A DNA stretch of 64,000 nt from Chryseobacterium sp. Tr-659. GTDB lineage: Bacteria; Bacteroidota; Bacteroidia; Flavobacteriales; Weeksellaceae. Under the pieces are notes generated by a model. That model was not told where the DNA came from, searched no databases, and saw only the letters and a list, made by a program, of their open reading frames with translations. Of the stretch, positions 17,943 through 27,414 are shown one piece after another. The stretch covers positions 62,001-126,000 of the forward strand of contig NZ_VWWP01000010.1 of NCBI RefSeq assembly GCF_011752975.1, given 5' to 3'. How positions within the stretch are numbered: the stretch's first letter is position 1; every line of letters begins with the position of its first letter. The translations under genes were made by a program, and so were the position numbers.

Positions 17943-18641
17943 ATGAAAAAAAAGTATATTGCCTTACTTACCCTCTTTACCTTCAATTATTTATTCACAC
18001 AGATAGGCATCAATACAGCTTCACCTACCCAGGTTATTGATGTAAATGGAACGGTAAGACTTCGTGGAATTCCCGGATTAGTCAATCCGCCAACGAGTTT
18101 TCCTACCGGAACCGATCCCCTTGCTTTAGATAATAATAATTTTTCAAATGTTCTTGTCAGCCGAACTGATGGAGTAGTAGGAAGCAGAAGCTATCTTCAG
18201 CTCCAAAACGATATTCGGGCATGGACAATTAGTCAGGCTGCCGGAGTTATAAATTCGAATGTAAATCTTTCCGCAGTTGCTGCCAAGGATTTGGCAGATT
18301 TGTATGTTGTTGATTACGGTTCAACAATTACTCTGCCCACTTGTGGAACGGGAGGAATAGATGGAAAGATATTTACTATATATAAATGGGGAGGAACATC
18401 CAGCAGTCCCGTTATTATCAGAACTAATACCGCCGGGAATATTTTTAATGCGGCTGATCCGTCGTTAGGCTTTACACCCCCTGCCGGAATTGTCTATAAT
18501 AATTCCGGAGGGATTAATGGAAGCGGTACCACAACAAATATAAGCGTAGCCATGAATTTTAATCCTTTACGTTTTACCATCTTGAGAATGGTATGTATAC
18601 CCGATGTCAATAAATGGTTTTTTGATCATAATGTCAGGTAA
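17943..18641 (+). CDS. Secreted surface protein of unknown function, paralogue 2
   Basis: A 232-residue paralogue of the preceding protein, similar over its full length: the same signal peptide pattern (ending LFTQ), IGINTASPTQVIDVNGTVRLRG start, KDLADLYVV and NIFNAADPS segments, and KWFFDHNVR end. The tandem arrangement points to gene duplication. A terminator follows. The protein is likely exported and surface-exposed; its role is unknown. Confidence 0.7.
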   Translation: MKKKYIALLTLFTFNYLFTQIGINTASPTQVIDVNGTVRLRGIPGLVNPPTSFPTGTDPLALDNNNFSNVLVSRTDGVVGSRSYLQLQNDIRAWTISQAAGVINSNVNLSAVAAKDLADLYVVDYGSTITLPTCGTGGIDGKIFTIYKWGGTSSSPVIIRTNTAGNIFNAADPSLGFTPPAGIVYNNSGGINGSGTTTNISVAMNFNPLRFTILRMVCIPDVNKWFFDHNVR

Positions 18642-18690
18642 TGTTTAAACTGGCCAGGTTTAATTCCAGAATAATAAAAATATAAATGAT

Positions 18691-18720
18691 GCGGATTCAA
18701 TTTTTGGATCCGTTTTTATT
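18691..18720 (+). terminator. Rho-independent terminator
   Basis: GCGGATTCAA and TTGGATCCGT pair with small mismatches, then TTTTATTTT. It ends the paralogue pair. Confidence 0.65.
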
Positions 18721-18943
18721 TTGAACTCTTTTTTAAAATAGAATTCACAAAATTTTCATGCTGAAGATTCTAAGATTTTTATTTAATATGTCTTTGCAGG
18801 CAGAAATGATGCATAATCAACGGCTTTGATATGATTATTCTTTAGGATCATATTTTTATCGAATTTCTTTTAATTTATCATAACTTTAATAGGGGAATAG
18901 AAAGAAGCAATATTTATTTTTTATAAAAACAAAGTCTATTAAT
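18721..18943. other. Intergenic stretch upstream of a TonB receptor
   Basis: AT-rich gap with no gene that I can support. The promoter of the receptor follows immediately at 18944-18974; nothing else stands out. Confidence 0.35.
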
Positions 18944-18974
18944 TTTGTAGACTAATGAAAATATTTTACATTTG
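18944..18974 (+). promoter_or_regulatory. Promoter of the 19018 TonB-dependent receptor
   Basis: TTTG at 18944-18947, 19-bp spacer, TACATTTG at 18967-18974, then CACC. A near-ideal Bacteroidota promoter 43 bp before the ATG. Confidence 0.75.
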
Positions 18975-19017
18975 CACCTTGTAAAAACATAAATGTCTCA
19001 ATCAAATACTAAACTAT

Positions 19018-21789
19018 ATGAGAAATAAGAAAACTATTTTTTCGGCCTCTGTTTTATTTTTCCTTGGAACTTACACTTATGGGCAGGAAAAAGACAGTAT
19101 AAAAACAAATAAAGATACGATAAAGACCAATAACGTAGAAGAAGTAGTGGTACTAGGATCAAGAGCAGGTGCCAGATCTAAAGTGGACAGCCCGGTTCCG
19201 GTAGATGTCTTCAACGTAAAAGAATCTTCAATCATCCTTCCACAAACCAATATAGGACAGATTCTAAATGCTGTTGCCCCGTCTTTTACTTCCACAGTTC
19301 AAACAAACTCAGACGGAACAGACCATCTGGATCCTGCTCAGCTGAGAGGGTTAGGCCCGGATCAGGTCCTGGTATTGGTTAATGGAAAAAGAAGACATAC
19401 CTCAGCATTGGTTAACGTAAACGGAACTCCTGGAAGAGGTACGGTCGGAACCGATTTGAACGCAATTCCGTCATTTGCCCTGAACAGAATAGAAGTATTG
19501 AGGGACGGTGCTTCCGCACAATATGGATCTGATGCAATTGCCGGGGTAATTAACCTCGAACTTAAAAAGGATACCGGAAAGCTGGCAGGACAGATCAGCT
19601 ATGGTGGAAATTTAACACCGGCCGCCAATGATCATACCGGAGGTTTCGACGGACAAAATATTCAGCTAGACCTGAATTATGGAAATAAAATAGGGAAAAA
19701 GGGAGGTTTCTTTAATATTACATGGACTTCTCAGTTCAGAAATCCAACCTACAGAGCAGGAACGGAAAATGCTCCTATTTATAATGCCTACAATGCCATT
19801 GAACAACGTGCTTTAAATAACGGAGTGAATCTTTCTTCTCTTTTCAGCGATATTAAGGATATTCCAAATTCACAGCAGTTTGTTAATTATATTCATCAAT
19901 ATGCACAGCAGGTAAGCTATTTCTCTCAGGATTTACAAAATGCTATTCAGGGGGCCAATACCATTTCAGGTCTACAAGATGTTCTGAAATCCGGAAATTT
20001 TACCAGAGATCAGCTTAATTACTTTACTGATCAGGAGTTGGCTTACAGAGGGCAGACTAGAAAGGATTTTAATATGCAGGTGGGACAGTCGAAACTTAAT
20101 AATCATCAGCTTTTTGTGAATGCTGAGGTACCGATTAGTGATGATTGGAAAGTCTATACTTTCGGAGGATATAGCTTGAGACACGGAGTTTCAGGTGGCT
20201 TTTACAGAAGACCAAGCGAAAGCAGAACGTTTACAGGTTTGTATCCTAATGGGTATCTGCCGCAAATCGGAACCGATATCCAGGATATTTCATTGGCGGG
20301 AGGAATCAAAGGAAAATGGGATGGCTGGAATATTGACTTCAGTAATACCTTCGGACAGAATTCATTTACCTATAATATCAGAAATACAGGGAATACCTCT
20401 ATGCGTTTTGCTTCCCCGAATGAATTTAATGCCGGCGGGCTGAGATTTTCTCAAAACACCATCAATTTAGATTTTTCTAAAAAGTATGATGTTTGGGAAG
20501 GAATCAATGTGGCATTCGGAGGAGAACATCGGTATGAGAATTTTAAAATAACAGCAGGGGAGGAAGCTTCTTACCAAACCTATGACCAATATGGAAACAT
20601 ATGGAACGGTAATCCGGATCAAAGGGCTACTGACTTCTTCGGACTGCCACTTCCAGGAGGCTCACAGGTATTCAACGGATTCAGACCTGAAAATGCTGTA
20701 AATAAAAACAGACAATCTCTGGCAGCTTATGCTGATGTTGAATTGAATTTCACCAATTGGCTGCTGGTAGATGCTGCAGCGAGATATGAGAATTATTCCG
20801 ATTTCGGATCTACTTTCAATTATAAATTAGCTTCAAGAATTAAAGTGGCTCCCAATTTTAATGTAAGATTTGCAGGATCTACGGGGTTCAGGGCTCCGTC
20901 AATTCACCAGATCTATTACAATGTAACCTCTACTTTGTTTACCAATAATCAGCTTCTGGAAGTAGGAACATTCAGCAATGATTCCCAATTGGCAGAACAG
21001 CTGAATATGCCGAAACTGAAGCAGGAAACGTCCAAATCTGCAAGTGTAGGCTTTACATACAGAATCCCGTCTGCAGGGTTAACATTTACTGCCGACGGAT
21101 ATTTTACCAAAATTAATAACAGGATCATCCTTACAGACCAGTTCTTAAGAAAAGATGTCCCTTCACAAGCACAGGAGGAGTATGATAAACTGGGAGTGAA
21201 TGCTGCACAGTTTTTTACCAATGCAATTGATACAGAAACAAAAGGATTGGATGTAGTTATTTCTCATAATACCAGATTTTCAGGCTTTAAACTGGATAAT
21301 AATTTTGCGGTTAACCTGAACCAGACCAAACAAGTGGGAAGTATACATTCTTCAGGATTATTACAGTCTCCGAATCTTGAAAAGATCTATTTCTCCGAAA
21401 AATCAAGAATATACCTGGAGGAAGCTGTACCAAGAGTGAAAGCAAGTCTTTCTCATACCCTGTCATGGAAGAATGCAAGCTTTTATCTGAGAAATACGTA
21501 TTTCGGAAAAGTGACGGGAGCAGATAATATTGATGTGAATGGTGATGGTATTGTTGAGCCAAATGAGCATCAGCAGATCGGAGATAAGATCATTACGGAT
21601 CTTTCTGCAGCTTATCAGTTTACCCAAAACGTGGGTTTAACACTAGGCGTTAATAACCTGTTTGATATTTATCCTACGAGAAACCTTCCTGCCTCTACCA
21701 ATAATGATCAGTTCATTTATTCCCGTTCCACATCACAGTTCGGGCAGAACGGAAGATATGTTTTTGCAAGACTTAACTTCAATTTTTAA
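19018..21789 (+). CDS. TonB-dependent outer-membrane receptor
   Basis: A 923-residue receptor. Signal peptide ends TYG (~residue 22). The TonB-box-like EEVVVLGSRA is at ~41-50, the plug domain covers ~55-185 (QLRGLGPDQVLVLVNGKRRHTS, VLRDGASAQYGSDAIAGVINL), and the 22-strand barrel runs to the C-terminal aromatic LNFNF. It has no carboxypeptidase-like N-terminal repeat and no SusD partner next to it, which argues against a polysaccharide utilisation locus. The ligand is unknown. It has its own promoter and a strong terminator. Confidence 0.9.
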   Translation: MRNKKTIFSASVLFFLGTYTYGQEKDSIKTNKDTIKTNNVEEVVVLGSRAGARSKVDSPVPVDVFNVKESSIILPQTNIGQILNAVAPSFTSTVQTNSDGTDHLDPAQLRGLGPDQVLVLVNGKRRHTSALVNVNGTPGRGTVGTDLNAIPSFALNRIEVLRDGASAQYGSDAIAGVINLELKKDTGKLAGQISYGGNLTPAANDHTGGFDGQNIQLDLNYGNKIGKKGGFFNITWTSQFRNPTYRAGTENAPIYNAYNAIEQRALNNGVNLSSLFSDIKDIPNSQQFVNYIHQYAQQVSYFSQDLQNAIQGANTISGLQDVLKSGNFTRDQLNYFTDQELAYRGQTRKDFNMQVGQSKLNNHQLFVNAEVPISDDWKVYTFGGYSLRHGVSGGFYRRPSESRTFTGLYPNGYLPQIGTDIQDISLAGGIKGKWDGWNIDFSNTFGQNSFTYNIRNTGNTSMRFASPNEFNAGGLRFSQNTINLDFSKKYDVWEGINVAFGGEHRYENFKITAGEEASYQTYDQYGNIWNGNPDQRATDFFGLPLPGGSQVFNGFRPENAVNKNRQSLAAYADVELNFTNWLLVDAAARYENYSDFGSTFNYKLASRIKVAPNFNVRFAGSTGFRAPSIHQIYYNVTSTLFTNNQLLEVGTFSNDSQLAEQLNMPKLKQETSKSASVGFTYRIPSAGLTFTADGYFTKINNRIILTDQFLRKDVPSQAQEEYDKLGVNAAQFFTNAIDTETKGLDVVISHNTRFSGFKLDNNFAVNLNQTKQVGSIHSSGLLQSPNLEKIYFSEKSRIYLEEAVPRVKASLSHTLSWKNASFYLRNTYFGKVTGADNIDVNGDGIVEPNEHQQIGDKIITDLSAAYQFTQNVGLTLGVNNLFDIYPTRNLPASTNNDQFIYSRSTSQFGQNGRYVFARLNFNF

Positions 21790-21801
21790 AAAATACTCAA
21801 T

Positions 21802-21830
21802 AAAAAAGTCCGGAACAGCCGGACTTTTTT
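21802..21830. terminator. Bidirectional terminator
   Basis: AAAAAGTCCGG and CCGGACTTTTT around the loop AACAG, flanked by A and T tracts. It ends both the TonB receptor and the convergent cstA gene. Confidence 0.85.
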
Positions 21831-21845
21831 ATTATTGAATTTCAT

Positions 21846-23687
21846 TTATCTTTCCACGAGCTCCTTTACAGATTCTCCGTAATAATCAATTTCTGTTTTC
21901 CGGATCTGAAGAAGCTGATACCATTTTATAAAAGCTCCTGCAAATACAATAAGCATCAGAACCATAGCCGTTACAGCCAATGCAGCCAATAAATACTGGC
22001 CCTTAGGAATGTAAATGGTGGTTACCTGGACATATCCTGCCCAGAAAGTAATTCCAGCCATGAAAACTCCGGGAATAGCTGAGCATAATGCATATTTTCC
22101 TCTGTTCATTCTGATAAGCATTGTGGTGCATACAATAAGTCCGCAGGCTGCCAGCAATTGGTTGCTAATCCCGAATAGCGGCCAGATGCTGCTCACATTT
22201 CCAGTAAATACAAGATATCCCCAGGCAAAAGTAAAGATCATACTGCTGATAATAATTCCGGGAACCCAGTTTTTATCATTGAATTTAGGAATCACGGATC
22301 CCAGCATTTCCTGTAAGAAGAAACGTCCCACTCTTGTACCTGCATCAATAGCAGTAAGAATGAATACAGCTTCAAACATGATAGCAAAGTTATACCAGTA
22401 AGCAGTAAGTTGATCCATATAAGGAATTTTATTGAAGATATGGGCCATTCCTACGGCAAGAGATACAGCTCCTCCCGTTCTTCCATACAGGTCTATTCCT
22501 ATTTTTTGTGAGTAATAATCAATATCTACTCCATGTAGAGAAGGATGGGCTGCAAGAAAGGCATCGTAGGTATCTTTAGGAGTATTGATCGCAAAATAAT
22601 CGCCTGGCATTAAGGTACATGCTGCGATGAGTGCCATTAATGCAACAAAACCTTCCACAAGCATAGCTCCATATCCAACGAAAAGAATTTCTCTTTCTTT
22701 ATTAAGCATTTTTGGGGTTGTTCCCGTAGCAATTACCGCATGAAAGCCTGAAATAGCCCCACAGGCAATCACAATGAAAATAAAAGGAAGCACAGGTCCG
22801 CCTATTACAGGACCTCCTCCATTAACAAATGCTGTGATAGCGGGCATCTGTACAGTAGGATGGATCACTATTACTCCAATAGCAAGCATGATAATAGTTC
22901 CTATTTTTAAATAAGTAGAAAGATAATCTCTTGGTACCAAAAGCAGCCAGACGGGCAATACCGAAGCCAGAAAGCCATACAAAGGAATTGCTATAGAAAT
23001 TGTTTTAATATCCCATGAAAATAGATTATTCATTGTGGGATTTTGCATTAATCCGTGTCCTCCGATGATCCCTGCAATCAGAAGTACACCGCCAAGAATA
23101 CTGGCAAAAAGAACACTATTCTTTCTATAACGCATAATCAATCCCATAATAATAGCAATAGGCATGGTAATGACTACAGTGAAGAGTGACCAGGAAGCTT
23201 CATGCATAGCATTGATACAAGCCAGAGATAACCCAGCCAGAGTAAGAATCAGGATGAACAGGATAGCAAAGCCGGCTACAGTTCCGGTGGCTTTACCAAT
23301 CTCTTTGGAGGCAATGGTAGCAAGACTCTGACCTTTATGCCTTACGGAAGCAAACAAAACCACCATATCATGTACACCTCCTCCCAGTACACAGCCTATC
23401 AGAATCCACAGTGCACCGGGAAGATATCCGAATTGTGCAGCAAGAACCGGCCCCACTAAAGGTCCGGCTGCAGCAATAGCAGCAAAATGATGTCCGAAAA
23501 GTACATTCTTATTGGTCGCTACATAATCTTTACCATCTGCAAATTCTATAGCCGGAGTGGTATTCTGATCATTCAATCTGAGAACTTTGTTGGCAATAAA
23601 AATACCGTAAAAACGATAGGCTATCGCAAAAATAAGAACAGATGCAAAGATAAGAGTAAGCGCATTGATATTATTCAGATAATCCAT
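21846..23687 (-). CDS. cstA: Carbon starvation protein CstA-type peptide/pyruvate transporter
   Basis: A 613-residue inner-membrane protein with many hydrophobic helices. CstA landmarks: DGKDYVATNKNVLFGHHFAAIAAAGPLVGPVLAAQFGYLPG near the N-terminus, GCVLGGGVHDMVVLF, and FIVIACGAISGFHAVIATGTTPKML. E. coli CstA is ~700 residues; the shorter form is common in Bacteroidota. CstA/BtsT proteins take up pyruvate or peptides during carbon limitation. It is monocistronic. No regulatory site was identified in the 193-bp upstream gap. Confidence 0.9.
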   Translation of the reverse strand: MDYLNNINALTLIFASVLIFAIAYRFYGIFIANKVLRLNDQNTTPAIEFADGKDYVATNKNVLFGHHFAAIAAAGPLVGPVLAAQFGYLPGALWILIGCVLGGGVHDMVVLFASVRHKGQSLATIASKEIGKATGTVAGFAILFILILTLAGLSLACINAMHEASWSLFTVVITMPIAIIMGLIMRYRKNSVLFASILGGVLLIAGIIGGHGLMQNPTMNNLFSWDIKTISIAIPLYGFLASVLPVWLLLVPRDYLSTYLKIGTIIMLAIGVIVIHPTVQMPAITAFVNGGGPVIGGPVLPFIFIVIACGAISGFHAVIATGTTPKMLNKEREILFVGYGAMLVEGFVALMALIAACTLMPGDYFAINTPKDTYDAFLAAHPSLHGVDIDYYSQKIGIDLYGRTGGAVSLAVGMAHIFNKIPYMDQLTAYWYNFAIMFEAVFILTAIDAGTRVGRFFLQEMLGSVIPKFNDKNWVPGIIISSMIFTFAWGYLVFTGNVSSIWPLFGISNQLLAACGLIVCTTMLIRMNRGKYALCSAIPGVFMAGITFWAGYVQVTTIYIPKGQYLLAALAVTAMVLMLIVFAGAFIKWYQLLQIRKTEIDYYGESVKELVER

Positions 23688-23880
23688 ATTGTGTTTATTT
23701 TTTAATGAATAATTAATTTATTTGACTTTTAAATGTGAATAATTTAACATTTAGCCAAGGTAATTATTTTTCAGTTAAAAAATATTCATATGTATATCAA
23801 TCTAGCAAATTTGTTGATTTAATTTAGTCTATTGTTTTGATTATTAGATATTAATGTTTTTTTATGAAAGCGTATGTATA

Positions 23881-24915
23881 TTATTTTTTCTGAGATACAA
23901 TAAAATCTACCATTTCATCGGTTATTTTATCCAGATATGCCTTATCTGTAGTACCAAAACCATGTACGCCATTGTCAACAATTACTAATGAAGTCTGAAC
24001 TTTTGCTCTTTTTAATTTTCTGTAAAGCTTTTTCGACTGGTTTAGAGGAACTACCTTATCTTTGTTTCCCTGCATAATTAAAGTGGGAACACCATCCGAT
24101 ACAAAATAAACCGGAGAGATTGTTTTGAGATAGTCTATTGCCATGTCCTGGTCTTTTCTGATGTTATATCCTGAAAGTCCTTTTACCAGTTCCTGCTGTA
24201 GAGTAACAATCTTTTTTGACATTAATCTTATTATAGAAACCGGAATCGTTCCCAATCTGGTATGAAAAAGCTGATTAAGGTCTGCTGGCCCATAATGATC
24301 AATAACGTAATTTACTTTTGCTGAATAAGAGGAAAGCTCAGGGCTGCCGATATAGGTATTATCCGGAGTATAAGCAGCAAGCAGAGAAAGATGTGCCCCT
24401 GCCGATGCTCCAAAAAGTCCAATATTGCCAGAGTCAAAATGATATTTTTCTGCATTTTTCCTCACCCATCTTATAGCATCTTTAGTATCTTCCACGGGAA
24501 GAGGAAAGTGAGTGTTCTCATTCAGTAATGTATAATTAATGCTGATAACTGCATATTGTTTTGCAATAAGTTTTACAATCGTAGTTTCCAGATAATCATC
24601 TGCATGAACTGTTTTATCTCCTTCTACCCATCCTCCTCCGTGAACGTAGATTAATACGGGAAGTTGATCAGAGGTTGTATTTTTGGGCATATAGAGATCC
24701 AAAGCTATGGGATTTCCTTTTTTATCGGTCTTGTAAACTATATTTTCCGAAACAGAGGCTATTTCAGGAAGAAGGGAACTTTTTACGGGAGGAGTTTTTA
24801 CCGGAACCTGAGAGAAATTTTGTGAAAAAAATAAGCTGGAAAAACTTAAAAATAAAATAAAAAACAGGTTTGTTAAAAACCTGTAATTTGATATGTCGTT
24901 AATATGTGTTTTCAT
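23881..24915 (-). CDS. Alpha/beta hydrolase, secreted esterase (BD-FAE/HSL-like)
   Basis: A 344-residue protein with a hydrophobic N-terminal segment (residues ~12-32, ending FFSQ) that should direct export. The oxyanion motif HGGGW lies in YVHGGGWVEGDKT, the nucleophile elbow is GASAG (GLFGASAGAHLSLLA), the acid probably Asp in GNKDKVVPL and the base His in NGVHGFGT. It belongs with hormone-sensitive-lipase/acetyl-esterase-like hydrolases. The substrate is not evident. The upstream HipA-like/DUF3037 pair ends only 24 bp before it, so it may share that transcript. Confidence 0.82.
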   Translation of the reverse strand: MKTHINDISNYRFLTNLFFILFLSFSSLFFSQNFSQVPVKTPPVKSSLLPEIASVSENIVYKTDKKGNPIALDLYMPKNTTSDQLPVLIYVHGGGWVEGDKTVHADDYLETTIVKLIAKQYAVISINYTLLNENTHFPLPVEDTKDAIRWVRKNAEKYHFDSGNIGLFGASAGAHLSLLAAYTPDNTYIGSPELSSYSAKVNYVIDHYGPADLNQLFHTRLGTIPVSIIRLMSKKIVTLQQELVKGLSGYNIRKDQDMAIDYLKTISPVYFVSDGVPTLIMQGNKDKVVPLNQSKKLYRKLKRAKVQTSLVIVDNGVHGFGTTDKAYLDKITDEMVDFIVSQKK

Positions 24916-24939
24916 AATAAATTTTTTTTAGAGAATGTG

Positions 24940-25323
24940 TTATTTTACTAACTCCTCAAAAAGTTTACCAAAAGTGATATTCAGGTCCTTTGATTTTCCG
25001 GGATGTGGTCTTGAAGTTTGTACAACAGCACTTCTTACGGCTGTGAGCCAGCGGAAACGTTCAGGAATATCAAGCTGTGCAATCGGTCCGCCATCTTTTT
25101 CTCCATTCGCAATTTTTTGAAAACTTTCCAGATTCTGAATAATATCATCATAATCCAGCTTGCTGTGCATCAGTTTAAATTTATCCGGACATAAATAGAA
25201 TTCAACCCTGATGAATTTTTCTTTTTTAGAAAACATCACCAGCCCGATATTGAAAAATTCTTCTCTTTCAACTTTGGGCACCAAGCGTATTACCGCATAT
25301 TCATAAATTTTATCCTCTTGCAT
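24940..25323 (-). CDS. DUF3037 protein, partner of HipA-like kinase
   Basis: A 127-residue cytosolic protein. The DUF3037 pattern is clear: YEYAVIRLVPKVEREEFFNIGLVMFS at the start and RFRWLTAVRSAVVQTSRPHPG later. Its function is unknown. Its start overlaps the end of the HipA-like gene by 14 bp, so translation is probably coupled. The same pair occurs in other bacteria to my knowledge. Confidence 0.82.
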   Translation of the reverse strand: MQEDKIYEYAVIRLVPKVEREEFFNIGLVMFSKKEKFIRVEFYLCPDKFKLMHSKLDYDDIIQNLESFQKIANGEKDGGPIAQLDIPERFRWLTAVRSAVVQTSRPHPGKSKDLNITFGKLFEELVK

Positions 25324-26083
25324 TTTTAGCTTCGTTTACAAAGATTTGAGAGTTTTCGAATCTGGTTTTCATAAACTGAAAATAGATCTCGCGGATTTCT
25401 TCAGGCGTTTCGTCTGCATCATTCCAATGCAGCCAGTCTTCTGGAATCTGATTGACAATTTCTCTGAAAAGTGTATCATTCAGTACTTCATGAGCAAATT
25501 GATCAGCTTCATCCAGCATTTTTGCTTTTGGAAGAAGAACATGGTCTTTTACATATTTGAAAGGGGTTTTGGCAGCCGCATCAAAATTTTGCCATGAATG
25601 GTGAAAATAGAACGAAGCACCATTATCAATAATCCACAATTCTTTATGCCACATCAGCATATTCGTGTTCTTAAAAGTACGATCGATATTAGTGATAAAT
25701 GCATCCAGCCAAACCACTTTTGAAGCCAGAAGCGGGTCAATACTTACCCCCGGATCATAGGTGATAGAACCGGAAAGATAATGTAGTCCCAGATTCAGGC
25801 CTTCAGAAAATTTCAGGAGATCCTGTATTTCCTCATCGGCTTCCGTTCTTCCGAAATCGGCATCAAGATTAACAAAAACCAGTTCGGGAATTTTCAGTCC
25901 CAGAGCTTCTGTAATCTTTCCTCCTAAAAATTCGGAAATAAGCATTTTTACTCCGTGGCCTGCCCCACGGAATTTTAAGACATATTTGAAATCATCATCA
26001 GCCTCTGCCAGAGCAGGAAGAGAACCTCCTTCTCTCAATGGCAGAATGTAACGCATCACGGTTACAGTTCTTAAATTCTGCAT
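25310..26083 (-). CDS. HipA-like serine/threonine kinase-fold protein
   Basis: A 257-residue protein related to the HipA kinase fold. The nucleotide-binding lysine is probably in KYVLKFRG. ISEFLGGKITEALGL follows as the helix. The catalytic loop reads DAFITNIDRTFKNTNML, and the metal-binding segment IDNGASF takes the DFG place. It is much shorter than HipA (~440 residues), lacks the HipA N-terminal domain, and has no adjacent HipB-like HTH antitoxin. Whether the pair with DUF3037 acts as a toxin-antitoxin or a signalling kinase is open. Confidence 0.78.
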   Translation of the reverse strand: MQNLRTVTVMRYILPLREGGSLPALAEADDDFKYVLKFRGAGHGVKMLISEFLGGKITEALGLKIPELVFVNLDADFGRTEADEEIQDLLKFSEGLNLGLHYLSGSITYDPGVSIDPLLASKVVWLDAFITNIDRTFKNTNMLMWHKELWIIDNGASFYFHHSWQNFDAAAKTPFKYVKDHVLLPKAKMLDEADQFAHEVLNDTLFREIVNQIPEDWLHWNDADETPEEIREIYFQFMKTRFENSQIFVNEAKNARG

Positions 26084-26098
26084 GAAGCAAAAATAAGG

Positions 26099-27355
26099 TT
26101 ATTTTTTAATAATCTTTTTAATGAACTCCTTTTCTCCGGTTTTATAGTGCAGAAAATAAATACCGCTTGTTAGATGGTGTAAAGCAATTGAATAACCGGC
26201 ATCTGTTATGTCTGAATGAAAACCGATCTTTCTTCCGGCTGTATCCGTAAGTGAAAGGATTTCTATTTCATTTTTAGCATTAATATGGATCATGTTCTGT
26301 GCAGGGTTAGGGTAAATAAGAACAGGATCTTCTAACGGTGTTTCTGCAGTGTTTAATGTAGTAACAACTATTAATTTTGTTTTACTTGTATTGGTTTCGC
26401 AGGCATCAGTGGTGAGTTTTACACTATAACTGCCTGAGGCAGAATATGTATGGGTAGGATTTTCCAACGTGGAAGTGGTTCCATCACCGAAATCCCATAA
26501 ATATGTGCTTGCATTCTGTGTTTTATTAGTGAATTGAACGGTTCCCGTTCCGGTCATCTGATAAATGAATCTGCTGTGAACATCATTGGCTGTTACATAC
26601 CATTTATTAAGCTGGTCGAATACTTCCGTTTTAACAATATTTTTGATAAACTGAGCTTGCGTCTGAGGTAAATTACCATTAAATGGAACCTGTGTAGGGT
26701 CTTTTTTAAACAAAATGGTGTAAAAGGTATAAGCGGCAGCCATAGAGCCAATATAACTAGGGTGTGACTCATCCTGATCGTACAGTTCAAGGGAAGGATC
26801 CTGTTCTCTGATAATTCTCCATACTTTACCTACGGGAGAAACAAGGCCTTCGTTGGTATTGGCCATTTCCATATATCGGGTGTAAAGAAGGTCATCCATT
26901 CCCTGATAGGTACAAACTGCCGGCCAGCCGGGACAAACTGAAGCATCACCATTTTTACGCCCCCAGGTCATATAAAAGACTACATTTCCACAAGCGTTTG
27001 AGTTTTTGATCAGATTGGAAAGCTGAAGAGCATAAGGATATACCTGAGCTTGAACCTGAGAATCAGGAAAAGAAGGGAGCTGGCTTTGTTCCTGTAATAC
27101 AACATAGTCCCAGTTTCCCTGATTGATAATAGCAGTTGTATTTGGATTATTGGCATGATCCTGAAGTGTTGATCCTCCGGGGGTCTGGCTATGGAAATCC
27201 AGAATATCTCCGGTTGAAGCAGCTGTATTTTTGATGAGAGCTGGAAGGTCATTGGCGTAGGTATAGCTGTTCCCGATAAAAAATACCCTTTTGGTGATTT
27301 GGCCTAATGAAAAAGAAAAAGAAAGTAAAAGTAAAAATAGTAGAGTTTTTTTCAT
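26099..27355 (-). CDS. SGNH/DUF4886-type hydrolase with PKD domain and T9SS C-terminal signal
   Basis: About 418 residues. The signal peptide (MKKTLLFLLLLSFSFSLGQ) supports the ATG at 27355 rather than an upstream TTG. Residues ~23-230 have the SGNH-like GNSYT block near the start and DESHPSYIGS near the end (Asp/His pair). A PKD domain follows at ~265-335 (YLWDFGDGTTSTLENPTHTYSASGSYSV). The final ~75 residues are a type A T9SS sorting domain (IYPNPAQN ... GIYFLHYKTGEKEFIKKIIKK), so it is secreted or attached through type IX secretion. Substrate unknown; carbohydrate ester is plausible. Confidence 0.83.
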   Translation of the reverse strand: MKKTLLFLLLLSFSFSLGQITKRVFFIGNSYTYANDLPALIKNTAASTGDILDFHSQTPGGSTLQDHANNPNTTAIINQGNWDYVVLQEQSQLPSFPDSQVQAQVYPYALQLSNLIKNSNACGNVVFYMTWGRKNGDASVCPGWPAVCTYQGMDDLLYTRYMEMANTNEGLVSPVGKVWRIIREQDPSLELYDQDESHPSYIGSMAAAYTFYTILFKKDPTQVPFNGNLPQTQAQFIKNIVKTEVFDQLNKWYVTANDVHSRFIYQMTGTGTVQFTNKTQNASTYLWDFGDGTTSTLENPTHTYSASGSYSVKLTTDACETNTSKTKLIVVTTLNTAETPLEDPVLIYPNPAQNMIHINAKNEIEILSLTDTAGRKIGFHSDITDAGYSIALHHLTSGIYFLHYKTGEKEFIKKIIKK

Positions 27356-27414
27356 AAATTTCAATTTGAATTAATCCATAAATATAAAAAATATTAAACA
27401 AAGCCTATTTATTT

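Noticed and set aside
19018..21789. A SusC/SusD polysaccharide utilisation locus
   Set aside because: The receptor has no carboxypeptidase-like N-terminal domain, and there is no SusD or glycoside hydrolase next to it.
25310..26083. A classical HipBA toxin-antitoxin system
   Set aside because: The kinase is far shorter than HipA and no Xre-type HipB gene is adjacent; only the fold-level similarity is retained.
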